This document shows, one piece after another, positions 1 to 5,292 of a stretch of DNA of 7,361 nucleotides. Position numbers and translations under genes: made by a program. This stretch comes from an uncultured Oscillospiraceae bacterium. GTDB lineage: Bacteria > Bacillota > Clostridia > Oscillospirales > Oscillospiraceae. The DNA lies in contig CAKTEZ010000040.1 of assembly GCA_934553255.1 (NCBI GenBank), forward strand, positions 1 through 7,361. The letters are read 5' to 3'. How positions within the stretch are numbered: position 1 is the stretch's first letter; each line of letters begins with the position of its first letter. The notes below the pieces were generated by a model. It worked only from the letters and a program-made list of their open reading frames with translations. It ran no database searches and was not told where the DNA came from.

Positions 1-26
1 ACTTCTCAAGGCTTTGTGGGCATGAA

Positions 27-67
27 GAAGCCCGCTTTTCGATAAAAATGTTCGAAAAGCGGGCTTC
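27..67. terminator. Hairpin downstream of tRNA-Ser, probable terminator
   Basis: A perfect 16-bp inverted repeat (arms 27-42 and 52-67) encloses a 9-nt A-rich loop. It begins 7 nt beyond the CCA end of the minus-strand tRNA-Ser, which suits a tRNA terminator. The tail on either strand is only weakly T-rich (CTTCTTCATG on minus, CTTCATTCAT on plus), so it lacks a classical U tract. Because the stem is symmetric it could also stop transcription entering from a gene left of the window. The hairpin is certain; the terminator role is inferred. Confidence 0.6.
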
Positions 68-74
68 ATTCATA

Positions 75-166
75 TGGCGCAGTGGGAGGGATTCGAACCC
101 TCGGACGGCTTTTGGCCGTCACACGATTTCCAGTCGTGCTCGTTATGACCACTTCGATACCACTGC
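75..166 (-). tRNA. tRNA-Ser (anticodon GGA)
   Basis: Read on the minus strand this 92-nt segment folds as a class II tRNA. The acceptor stem GCAGTGG pairs with CCACTGC, followed by discriminator G and an encoded CCA. The anticodon stem CACGA/TCGTG holds the loop CTGGAAA, giving anticodon GGA (window 129-131), which reads UCC and UCU serine codons. A long variable arm (GACGGC/GCCGTC) and a T arm with GGTTCGAATCC are present. The long variable arm agrees with serine identity. Confidence 0.97.
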
Positions 167-193
167 GTATCTCAATGCTCGACAGCAAAAACC

Positions 194-221
194 ATTATAG
201 CAAAATCAGGCGTGAAGTCAA
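194..221 (-). promoter_or_regulatory. Sigma-A-type promoter of tRNA-Ser
   Basis: On the minus strand, -35 TTGACT (216-221) and a perfect -10 TATAAT (194-199) are separated by 16 bp, with TGC directly before the -10 (extended -10). The predicted start near 187 leaves about 20 nt of leader before the tRNA 5' end at 166. It is divergent to the promoter of the alarmone synthetase gene. Confidence 0.8.
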
Positions 222-257
222 GCCCAAATTTTCAAAAAATTTGCTTCGGCTTTTTGC

Positions 258-285
258 TTGCGTCTGGCGGCGGTTGTGCTATACT
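258..285 (+). promoter_or_regulatory. Promoter of the alarmone synthetase gene
   Basis: An extended -10, TGC followed by TATACT (280-285), is preceded at 16 bp by a weak -35, TTGCGT (258-263). The predicted start near 292 gives a leader of about 27 nt to the ATG at 319, containing the ribosome binding site GGAGG (309-313). No operator was recognised between this promoter and the divergent tRNA promoter. Confidence 0.6.
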
Positions 286-318
286 GATAAACAGAACGAA
301 TGCTCCACGGAGGTCATC

Positions 319-993
319 ATGGACAAGACCCTATCCACCATCCGCACCGATATCGTTCTGCAGAACGAAACGGCCCAGCTTTACCGCAGCTATCAGGACT
401 TTCTGCAATTCCAGCACCTTTACAACTCCGCCGTGCGGGAGATCCAGACGCGGCTGGAGGTCCTCAACGAGGAGTTCAGCGTGCAGTATGCCCACAATCC
501 CATCCATCATGTGGAAAGCCGCCTGAAGTCTACCAAGAGCATCATCGAGAAGCTGCAGCGCAAGGGCTGCGAGATCTCGATGGAGTCCGCCAAGAAAAAC
601 ATCAACGACATCGCGGGCATCCGCGTGGTGTGCTGCTACATCGACGATGTATACCGCGTGGAGGAGATGCTCCTGCGCCAGAGCGACATGGAGCTGGTCA
701 AGCGGCAGGACTATATCCGGACGCCGAATTTCAACGGCTACCGCTCGCTCCACCTCGACCTGCGCGTTCCCATTTACCTCTCGGAGCGGACGGAATCCGT
801 ACTGGTGGAGGTGCAGCTCCGCACGGTGGCGATGGACTTCTGGGCAAGCCTTGAGCATGACATCCGCTACAAGGCGGACAAGGCCACGCTGCCTGCAGGC
901 ATCAACGAGCAGATGTTTGCCTGCGCCGCCGAGATCGCCGACATTGACCGCAAGATGCAGGATATGTACCACCGCATTCAGGCGGCGGAATAA
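319..993 (+). CDS. Small alarmone synthetase ((p)ppGpp synthetase, RelP/RelQ type)
   Basis: This 224-aa cytosolic enzyme should transfer pyrophosphate from ATP to GDP or GTP, making the stringent-response alarmone. It consists of the RelA/SpoT synthetase domain only, with no HD hydrolase, TGS or ACT domain. Visible family motifs are the basic ATP-binding segment ESRLKSTKS (residues 66-74), DIAGIR (97-102), the substrate loop NGYRSLH (139-145) and VEVQLRT (163-169) with the probable catalytic Glu164, followed by FWASLEHDIRYK. Length fits single-domain synthetases (roughly 200-230 aa). ATG 319 was chosen because GGAGG lies 5 nt upstream; the frame stays open further upstream, but that stretch covers the tRNA and the promoter. 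The gene is monocistronic, ending in hairpins convergent with the TSCPD gene. Assignment to RelP versus RelQ is uncertain from sequence reading alone. Confidence 0.93.
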   Translation: MDKTLSTIRTDIVLQNETAQLYRSYQDFLQFQHLYNSAVREIQTRLEVLNEEFSVQYAHNPIHHVESRLKSTKSIIEKLQRKGCEISMESAKKNINDIAGIRVVCCYIDDVYRVEEMLLRQSDMELVKRQDYIRTPNFNGYRSLHLDLRVPIYLSERTESVLVEVQLRTVAMDFWASLEHDIRYKADKATLPAGINEQMFACAAEIADIDRKMQDMYHRIQAAE

Positions 994-1020
994 AGAAGAA
1001 AAGCACCCGCAAGGGTGCTT
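989..1020 (-). terminator. Intrinsic terminator of the minus-strand cupin-TSCPD unit
   Basis: An 8-bp stem AAGCACCC/GGGTGCTT (1001-1008 and 1013-1020) closes a 4-nt loop. On the minus strand it is followed by a T-rich tail TTTTCTTCTTTA, so it works best as terminator for the convergent minus-strand genes. The tail overlaps the stop codon of the alarmone synthetase gene. On the plus strand the hairpin has no T tract and is followed at once by the palindrome at 1020-1079. Confidence 0.75.
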
Positions 1021-1079
1021 CAGTCTGTCGAGGAACCCAGTCTGCTCCTGAGTACAGACCGGGTTCCTCGACAGACTGA
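1020..1079. repeat. 60-bp near-perfect palindrome, possible REP-like element
   Basis: Arms 1021-1038 and 1061-1078 are perfectly complementary over 18 bp. After one A/C mismatch (1039/1060) pairing continues for 5 bp (1040-1044 with 1055-1059), leaving a 10-nt loop. The flanking pair 1020/1079 also matches. The heptamer CAGTCTG occurs twice in the left arm (1021-1027 and 1038-1044), so each arm looks like a short internal duplication. The element sits exactly between the minus-strand and plus-strand terminator hairpins. It encodes nothing recognisable. Whether it is repeated elsewhere in the genome cannot be seen here. Confidence 0.85.
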
Positions 1080-1109
1080 GGCTTCGCACATAGCGAAGCC
1101 TTTTTGTTT
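1079..1109 (+). terminator. Intrinsic terminator of the alarmone synthetase gene
   Basis: A 9-bp stem AGGCTTCGC/GCGAAGCCT (1079-1087 and 1093-1101) with a 5-nt loop ACATA is followed by TTTTGTTT on the plus strand. This is a classical intrinsic terminator, about 85 bp after the alarmone synthetase stop codon. Its T tract runs into the stop codon of the convergent TSCPD gene. Confidence 0.88.
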
Positions 1110-1371
1110 ACGATTTTGTTTTCTCCTGCTCCAGCGCCTGCTCCAGCGCGATGGAGAGCTGGTCGGGACAGGAGGTGGGCTTGAAGCCGCAGCGGATGCC
1201 GCGCATACGCTCGATGGCATCGGCCGCCTTCATACCGCGCACAAGGCTCGCAATGCCCTGCAGGTTGCCGTTGCAGCCGCCGAGAACGCGCACGTCCTTG
1301 ATGACGCCGTTCTCCAGCTCGACCTCCATTTGCTTTGAACAGGTCCCCTTGGGGTAATAGGTGTAGGTCAT
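1108..1371 (-). CDS. TSCPD-domain protein (TIGR03905-like), function unknown
   Basis: This 87-aa protein carries the pattern of the small stand-alone TSCPD family: YYPKGTCSKQ near the N terminus (residues 5-14), GGCNGNLQGI (31-40), then RCGFKPTSCPD with the name-giving TSCPD at 66-70. The TSCPD module also occurs at the C terminus of some vitamin B12-dependent ribonucleotide reductases, but stand-alone copies have no established role. Four cysteines (11, 33, 61, 68) fall in the conserved blocks and could bind a metal; that is inference. The ATG at 1371 has AAAGGAG (1381-1387) at 9-nt spacing, placed over the end of the cupin gene, and only 6 bp separate the two genes, so they are almost certainly cotranscribed. 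The stop lies next to the convergent terminators. Confidence 0.9.
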   Translation of the reverse strand: MTYTYYPKGTCSKQMEVELENGVIKDVRVLGGCNGNLQGIASLVRGMKAADAIERMRGIRCGFKPTSCPDQLSIALEQALEQEKTKS

Positions 1372-1377
1372 GGGGCT

Positions 1378-1728
1378 TTACTCCTTTGTGCGAATAATGG
1401 CCGCGAACAGGGACGCGGGCTTATCGGTGCGGTTGGCGATGCCGTGGCTTTCGCCGTCGTAGCAGACGGCAAAATCGCCCGGGTGCATCTTGCGCTCCAC
1501 GCCGTTGTCGGTGAGCGTGACCTCGCCTTCGTGGAAGAAGAATACCTCGTATTCGCCCGTGTGCTGATGCACGCCCAGCGAACAGCCGGGCTCCAGCTTG
1601 ATCTCGGCGAACATTTTGGCGCGCTCCGGCATCTTCTCCGGCACGAAGTCGCGTTTGTCGAGCGTGCCGTTTCCGCCGCGGGCGTTGGGGGTGAGGACCT
1701 GATGGGCGTCCTCCGTGCGAATGATCAT
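1378..1728 (-). CDS. Single-domain cupin protein
   Basis: This 116-aa protein is one small beta-barrel cupin domain. Cupin motif 1 is complete, G-x5-H-x-H-x4-E-x6-G, at residues 48-68, with His54, His56 and Glu61 as metal ligands. Motif 2 fits residues 84-99 with His95 as the fourth ligand and Asn99, but the usual Pro is Tyr90. The protein should therefore bind one divalent metal ion. Substrate and reaction cannot be read from sequence; candidates are a small isomerase, a dioxygenase or a binding protein. No DNA-binding domain is fused. The ATG at 1728 has AAAGGAG (1739-1745) with 10-nt spacing. It is first in a two-gene unit with the TSCPD gene, with its own promoter just upstream. Confidence 0.9.
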   Translation of the reverse strand: MIIRTEDAHQVLTPNARGGNGTLDKRDFVPEKMPERAKMFAEIKLEPGCSLGVHQHTGEYEVFFFHEGEVTLTDNGVERKMHPGDFAVCYDGESHGIANRTDKPASLFAAIIRTKE

Positions 1729-1758
1729 GATAGTATCGCTCCTTTGCAGATAATCTCA

Positions 1759-1778
1759 TTGTGGCAAGCATACCACAA
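1759..1778. promoter_or_regulatory. Inverted repeat over the cupin promoter -10, candidate operator
   Basis: TTGTGGCA and TACCACAA form an 8-bp inverted repeat (7 of 8 pairs match) around the 4-nt centre AGCA. The -10 hexamer of the cupin promoter (1767-1772) lies in its middle, so a bound repressor would block RNA polymerase. The regulator is unknown and is not encoded next to the site. Confidence 0.5.
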
Positions 1779-1795
1779 AGGAGAAAAATGTGCAA
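1767..1795 (-). promoter_or_regulatory. Sigma-A-type promoter of the cupin-TSCPD unit
   Basis: On the minus strand, -35 TTGCAC (1790-1795) and -10 TATGCT (1767-1772) have an ideal 17-bp spacer. The predicted start near 1760 leaves about 32 nt of leader that includes the ribosome binding site. The -35 begins 6 bp after the spoVAE stop codon. No terminator separates spoVAE from this unit, so read-through from spoVAE is possible. Confidence 0.7.
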
Positions 1796-1801
1796 GGGGG
1801 G

Positions 1802-2158
1802 TCAGCGCTTGTCGCCCGGGCGGAAGAGAAGCGCCATGAGGACCGCAAAGCACATCGCCGCGGCGATGCCGCCCGCGGCGGCGGAAAGCCCGCCGGTCAT
1901 GACGCCCAGCCAGCCCTGCTCCGCCACAGCCTTCTTTACGCCGTTGGCGAGCGAGTAGCCGAAGCCCGTGAGCGGGACGGTCGCGCCCGCGCCGCCCCAC
2001 TCCACGATGGGGTCGTACACACCGAGCGCCGTGAGCAGCACGCCCGCGACGACATAGCCCGTCAGAATGCGGGCGGGAGTGAGCGGCGTTTTGTCGATGA
2101 GGATCTGTCCGGCGGCGCAGAGCAGACCGCCGCAGAGAAAGGCGTTGAAATATTCCAT
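1802..2158 (-). CDS. spoVAE: Stage V sporulation protein AE (SpoVAEb type)
   Basis: This 118-aa hydrophobic protein belongs to the SpoVA complex, which moves the calcium-dipicolinate spore solute across the inner spore membrane during sporulation and germination. Family-typical segments are GGLLCAAGQILIDKTPLTPARILTG (read in two parts: residues 10-20 and 21-34), GVYDPIVEWGGAGATVPLTG (46-65) and FGYSLANGVKKA (66-77). Membrane segments are likely at about 5-21, 31-49 and 84-112, with a Gly/Ala-rich last helix. The ATG at 2158 overlaps the spoVAD stop by one base (TAATG), so translation is coupled. The frame is open further upstream, but that part lies inside spoVAD and reads as an Arg/His-rich shadow. 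Length matches the known small SpoVAE proteins. Confidence 0.92.
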   Translation of the reverse strand: MEYFNAFLCGGLLCAAGQILIDKTPLTPARILTGYVVAGVLLTALGVYDPIVEWGGAGATVPLTGFGYSLANGVKKAVAEQGWLGVMTGGLSAAAGGIAAAMCFAVLMALLFRPGDKR

Positions 2159-3183
2159 TAGGCTTCCTCCCTGCTGTTTTCCAGAATGACGGCGTGGCAG
2201 ATGCCCGGAATGCTCTCGCCTTGCATGGTGGAGGTGGGCGAGAGGAGCGCGCCGGTGGGGGCGAAAACGATCCGATCCCACTTTCCCTCCCGCATACCGC
2301 GCAGAAGGTAGCCGTTGAGCGTCGCGGCGGAGCAGCCGCAGCCGCTGCCGCCCATGTGCATGTCCTGCCGCTCAAGGTCATAGAGCAGCATGCCGCAGTC
2401 CTGGTAGTTTTTCGTCATGTCCACGCCGTCGCGCGCGAAAAAGTCCACGACTACGCCGTGTCCGAGCTTCCCGAGGTCGCCGGTCACGATGAGGTCATAG
2501 TCCGCGGGCGAGGTCTGCGTGTCGGAAAAGAGGGCGCGGAGCGTTTCGTAGGCCGCGGGCGCCATTGCCGCGCCCATGTTGTTCGCGTCGGTAATGCCGC
2601 GGTCCGTGATCCTGCCGCAGGTGATATGCGTGACGGCGGGACCCTTTCCGTCGGCGGAGAGGATGCAGCAGCCCGCGGCGGTGGCGGTCCACTGCGCGGT
2701 GGGCGTGCGCTGCGAGCCGTAGGGTACGGGCATACGGTACTGCCGCTCGGCGGTGCAGAAGTGGGAGGAGGTCATCGCCGCCGTGCGACGGGCATACCCG
2801 CCGTCGATGGCCATGGCGGCAAGGCTCAGACTCTCGCCCATGGTGGAGCAGGCGCCGTAAAGCCCGTAGAAGGGGATACCAAACTCCCGCAGGCCGAAGG
2901 AGGTGCCGATGCACTGGTTCAGAAGGTCGCCCGCAAAGATGAGGTCCACGTCGCGCGGCTGGAGGTTCGCCTTTTCCAGCGCGCGGGAGAGCGCGCGCTT
3001 CTGCATACGCGACTCGCCCTTTTCCCATGTCTTTTCACCGAAGAACGAATCCTTGCTCAACTCGTCGAAGCAGTCCGCGAGCGGCCCCTCGCCCTCCAGC
3101 TTCGCGCCGACGCAGGCGAAGCTCTCCACCCGCGGCGGGTGCGTAAGGCGCACGGTCTGTGCGCCGATGCGTTTGGTCTCCAT
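2158..3183 (-). CDS. spoVAD: Stage V sporulation protein AD (SpoVAD)
   Basis: This 341-aa soluble protein has a thiolase-like fold; in Bacillus SpoVAD binds dipicolinic acid and serves the SpoVA channel in its uptake into the forespore. Family-typical stretches are DVDLIFAGDLLNQ (residues 78-90), LYGACSTMGESL (108-119, with Cys112 at the position of the thiolase nucleophile), TSSHFCTAERQYR (138-150), GRITDRGITDANNMG (190-204), TGDLGKLG (234-241), GGSGCGCSA (278-286) and PTGALLSPTSTMQGESIPG (309-327). Length is close to the 338 aa of B. subtilis SpoVAD as I recall it. ATG 3183 follows AAGGGGA at 6-nt spacing and a sigma-G-like promoter. The gene is first in its operon; the SpoVAC gene that normally precedes it is absent, and a divergent gene lies there instead. 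Confidence 0.95.
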   Translation of the reverse strand: METKRIGAQTVRLTHPPRVESFACVGAKLEGEGPLADCFDELSKDSFFGEKTWEKGESRMQKRALSRALEKANLQPRDVDLIFAGDLLNQCIGTSFGLREFGIPFYGLYGACSTMGESLSLAAMAIDGGYARRTAAMTSSHFCTAERQYRMPVPYGSQRTPTAQWTATAAGCCILSADGKGPAVTHITCGRITDRGITDANNMGAAMAPAAYETLRALFSDTQTSPADYDLIVTGDLGKLGHGVVVDFFARDGVDMTKNYQDCGMLLYDLERQDMHMGGSGCGCSAATLNGYLLRGMREGKWDRIVFAPTGALLSPTSTMQGESIPGICHAVILENSREEA

Positions 3184-3213
3184 ACAAAGTCCCCTTGTGT
3201 TCGGATTTTTCCT

Positions 3214-3242
3214 TAGTATGCCGAAAAAGGAGAAAATTATCA
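3214..3242 (-). promoter_or_regulatory. Sigma-G-like forespore promoter of spoVAD-spoVAE
   Basis: On the minus strand, CATACTA (3214-3220) matches the -10 consensus of the late forespore factor sigma-G exactly (CATWHTA). TGATAA (3237-3242), 16 bp further upstream, is a partial match to the -35 region (TGAATA-like). The predicted start near 3207 leaves about 24 nt before the ATG. Sigma-G control is known for spoVA in Bacillus; here it rests on the match and the gene context. Confidence 0.6.
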
Positions 3243-3281
3243 GGCGGGCCGCCCGCCGAGAAAAAGGATTGGCTTTTTCGG
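3221..3281. repeat. Nested inverted repeats between divergent promoters
   Basis: The outer arms CCGAAAAAG (3221-3229) and CTTTTTCGG (3273-3281) are exact inverted copies. The inner GC palindrome GGCGGGCCGCCCGCC (3243-3257) has almost the same centre (3250 versus 3251). Each outer arm lies in the spacer of one of the two divergent promoters, and the inner palindrome abuts the spoVAD -35. It may be an operator, or a hairpin insulating the two units. The symmetry is seen; the function is inferred. Confidence 0.55.
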
Positions 3282-3297
3282 CGCGGCGTTGTATAAT
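3269..3297 (+). promoter_or_regulatory. Sigma-A promoter of the four-gene operon
   Basis: -35 TTGGCT (3269-3274) and a perfect -10 TATAAT (3292-3297) have the ideal 17-bp spacer. The start is expected near 3304, giving a leader of about 33 nt with GGAGG (3324-3328) ahead of ATG 3337. It is the only strong promoter seen for the genes from 3337 to 7188. Confidence 0.85.
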
Positions 3298-3336
3298 AAA
3301 TTCGATATGCAATCACCCGCTTCGGAGGTCGTTACA

Positions 3337-3948
3337 ATGAAGGAAGAAATGCGTTCCATCGGTTATCTGTGTCCTAAGTGCCGTCAGAAGGTCGTTCAGC
3401 AGCGCTCCCGCTTCGCCCTCGCCGCCTCCGGCGCGATCGTGCAGTGCGATTGCGGCGGGAGCGAGCTGCAGATCGATTTCGATGGCGAAAAGTTCCGCAT
3501 CAGCGTCCCCTGCGGCGTGTGCGGCGGCGAGCATCTGGCGGAGTGCCGTGCCGAGAGTCTGCTCAAGGGAGAGGGGATCGGTCTTGCCTGCCCGGGGACC
3601 TCGGAGCTTTGCTGCTTTATCGGCGAGGAATACGCCGTGGAGCGCGCGCTCGACCAGCTTCAGATCACGGCGGAAAAGCAGACCGCGCAGGGCGATGCGC
3701 CCGAGGCGTTCACCGACACGGTCATTATGTACGAGGTCCTCAGCGAGCTGAAGGAGATCGCCGCGCGGCCGCACGGCATCGCCTGCTCCTGCGGCAGCGA
3801 ACGCTATAAAATGCAGGTGCGTTCCGCCGCCGTGGACCTTATCTGCGAGGACTGCGGCGCAAAGCTCCGCATCGGTGCGGCGACGGACGAGGACCTTGAC
3901 CGCCTGTGCTGCCACATGACGCTGCGGATCCCCGGAAGGAAAGGATAG
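3337..3948 (+). CDS. Cysteine-rich protein with three zinc-ribbon-like modules, function unknown
   Basis: I do not recognise a named family for this 203-aa protein. It has 16 cysteines arranged as probable metal sites: C12-x2-C15 with C37-x-C39; C59-x2-C62 with C70 or C85 and C92/C93; and C150-x-C152 with C170-x2-C173. The first and last modules look alike (short beta strands with Cys pairs at both ends), while the middle holds a longer, partly helical segment (about 95-145). There are no membrane segments or signal peptide, so it should be cytosolic. ATG 3337 has GGAGG at 8-nt spacing. Earlier ATG codons in the frame lie in the promoter or leader. The gene is followed 6 bp later by the NhaC-family gene, so a zinc-binding or regulatory role linked to ion transport is conceivable but unproven. 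Confidence 0.85.
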   Translation: MKEEMRSIGYLCPKCRQKVVQQRSRFALAASGAIVQCDCGGSELQIDFDGEKFRISVPCGVCGGEHLAECRAESLLKGEGIGLACPGTSELCCFIGEEYAVERALDQLQITAEKQTAQGDAPEAFTDTVIMYEVLSELKEIAARPHGIACSCGSERYKMQVRSAAVDLICEDCGAKLRIGAATDEDLDRLCCHMTLRIPGRKG

Positions 3949-3954
3949 GCCGCC

Positions 3955-5292
3955 ATGGATATCGTTGTCTGCTTCACGCTCTTTCTTGCGGCGATGCTTT
4001 TCTGCCTTGTGAAGGGCTTTTCCCTTGCGTGGGCGCTCCTTATCGCGCTGATCCTGTTCTTTGGCCTCGGCCTTAAGCGCGGCTACAGCGCGAAGTCGCT
4101 TGTCCGAATGGCGTGGAGCAATATGCCCAAGAGCATGATCGTTCTGCGTATCCTCTTTTTTATCGGCCTGCTTACCGGCCTTTGGCGCTCGTGCGGCACC
4201 ATCGCCTTTTTTATCTACCACGGCATACGCATCATCACGCCGCAGTTCTTTATTCTCGTGGCCTTCCTGCTGACGGTACTCCTGAGCTATGCGCTCGGCA
4301 CCTCCTTTGGAGTGGCAAGCACGGCGGGCGTGGTACTCATGGCGCTCGCGCGCTCCGGCGGCGTGAGCGAGGCCGTTACCGCCGGCGTCATTCTCTCCGG
4401 CATCTATTTCGGCGATCGCGGCGCGCCGACTTCGTCGTGTGCGAGCCTTGTCGCCGCGCTGACGGAGACAGACCTGTACGGAAATGTCAGGAGAATGTTC
4501 CAGACGGCTGCGCTGCCCTATGGACTCTGCCTTGTGAGCTATACCTTCCTTTCTTTTCGCAACCCCATCGTCGCGGTCGACGAGACCATGCTCAACGCTT
4601 TGGCCGAGAGCTTTGTCATTTCGCCGTGGGCGCTCGTACCCGCGCTTATCATGCTCGTGCTGCCGCTTCTCCGTGTGCCGATCCGCCGCGCCATGGCGCT
4701 CAGCGCCGCGGCCGCGTTCGTCATCACCGTTGCGGTGCAGGGCGTCGATGTGGTCGACGCGCTCAAGATCATGGTCGTCGGCTATTATCCGACGGAGGGC
4801 CTGTTGGCGAAGGTCGTGTCCGGCGGCGGCCTCGTGAGCATGCTCACGCCGTTTCTGATGATCCCGCTTGCCGCGCTCTATACCGGAATTTTGGAAGAGA
4901 CCGGTGCGCTCACGCAGGCCCAGAGCGCATTGCAGCGCTCTACTGAGCGCATTGGCCGTTTCCCGACGATGATCCTGCTGAGCATTCTTGCCTCCATGGT
5001 GCTGTGCAACCAGACCATTGTGGTGATGATGGAGCATCAGCTCATCGGCGCGGTCTACGCCAAGGAGGGCGCGGAACACGAGGAGCTTGCCATGGATATT
5101 GCCAACTCCGGCGTCACCATCGCGGGACTTGTCCCATGGTGCATCGCCTGCGCCGTTCCGCTGAGCATGCTCGGTGTCGGCACCGAGGCCCTGCCTTATG
5201 CCTGCCTGCTCTACCTCATTCCGCTGTGCTATCTGTTCACCAAGAAGTTCTTCTTCCCAGCGAAATCTAAGGAAATCGAGACGAATGTATGA
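3955..5292 (+). CDS. NhaC-family Na+/H+ antiporter-like transporter
   Basis: This 445-aa polytopic membrane protein has about 11-12 hydrophobic segments over residues 3-428. It belongs to the NhaC type of the ion transporter superfamily, shown by ALGTSFGVASTAGV (113-126), SGIYFGDRGAPTSS (148-161), TDLYGNVRRMFQTAALPY (172-189), TGILEETGAL (310-319) and the C-terminal block DIANSGVTIAGLVPW (381-395) followed by LSMLGVGTEA. Known members exchange Na+ for H+, or Na+/lactate for malate/H+. Compared with remembered NhaC sequences several polar positions differ: SDTT reads SSCA here, GDQY reads CNQT and PWN reads PWC, so the transported ions are uncertain. Start ATG 3955 is 6 bp after the preceding stop, with AAGGA at 3941-3945. 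Its last 4 bases (ATGA) overlap the next gene, indicating translational coupling. Confidence 0.9.
   Translation: MDIVVCFTLFLAAMLFCLVKGFSLAWALLIALILFFGLGLKRGYSAKSLVRMAWSNMPKSMIVLRILFFIGLLTGLWRSCGTIAFFIYHGIRIITPQFFILVAFLLTVLLSYALGTSFGVASTAGVVLMALARSGGVSEAVTAGVILSGIYFGDRGAPTSSCASLVAALTETDLYGNVRRMFQTAALPYGLCLVSYTFLSFRNPIVAVDETMLNALAESFVISPWALVPALIMLVLPLLRVPIRRAMALSAAAAFVITVAVQGVDVVDALKIMVVGYYPTEGLLAKVVSGGGLVSMLTPFLMIPLAALYTGILEETGALTQAQSALQRSTERIGRFPTMILLSILASMVLCNQTIVVMMEHQLIGAVYAKEGAEHEELAMDIANSGVTIAGLVPWCIACAVPLSMLGVGTEALPYACLLYLIPLCYLFTKKFFFPAKSKEIETNV

Noticed and set aside
1..26. Left edge beyond the tRNA hairpin
   Set aside because: Too short to assign; no gene end or signal could be supported.
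82..318. Upstream in-frame extension of the alarmone synthetase gene
   Set aside because: It would run through the tRNA-Ser gene and the promoter at 258-285; ATG 319 has a good ribosome binding site.
2194..3216. Plus-strand open frame of 340 codons opposite spoVAD
   Set aside because: Composition is typical of a shadow (Gly/Ala/Arg/His-rich), and it runs opposite a fully conserved SpoVAD.
3184..3312. Longer start for SpoVAD
   Set aside because: The extra residues do not resemble SpoVAD and would cross the sigma-G-like promoter and the dyad; ATG 3183 has a ribosome binding site.
3313..5079. Very long open frame on the minus strand (588 codons)
   Set aside because: It is antisense to the Cys-rich and NhaC-family genes, and its product is Arg/His/Asp-rich low-complexity sequence, as expected for a shadow frame in GC-rich DNA.
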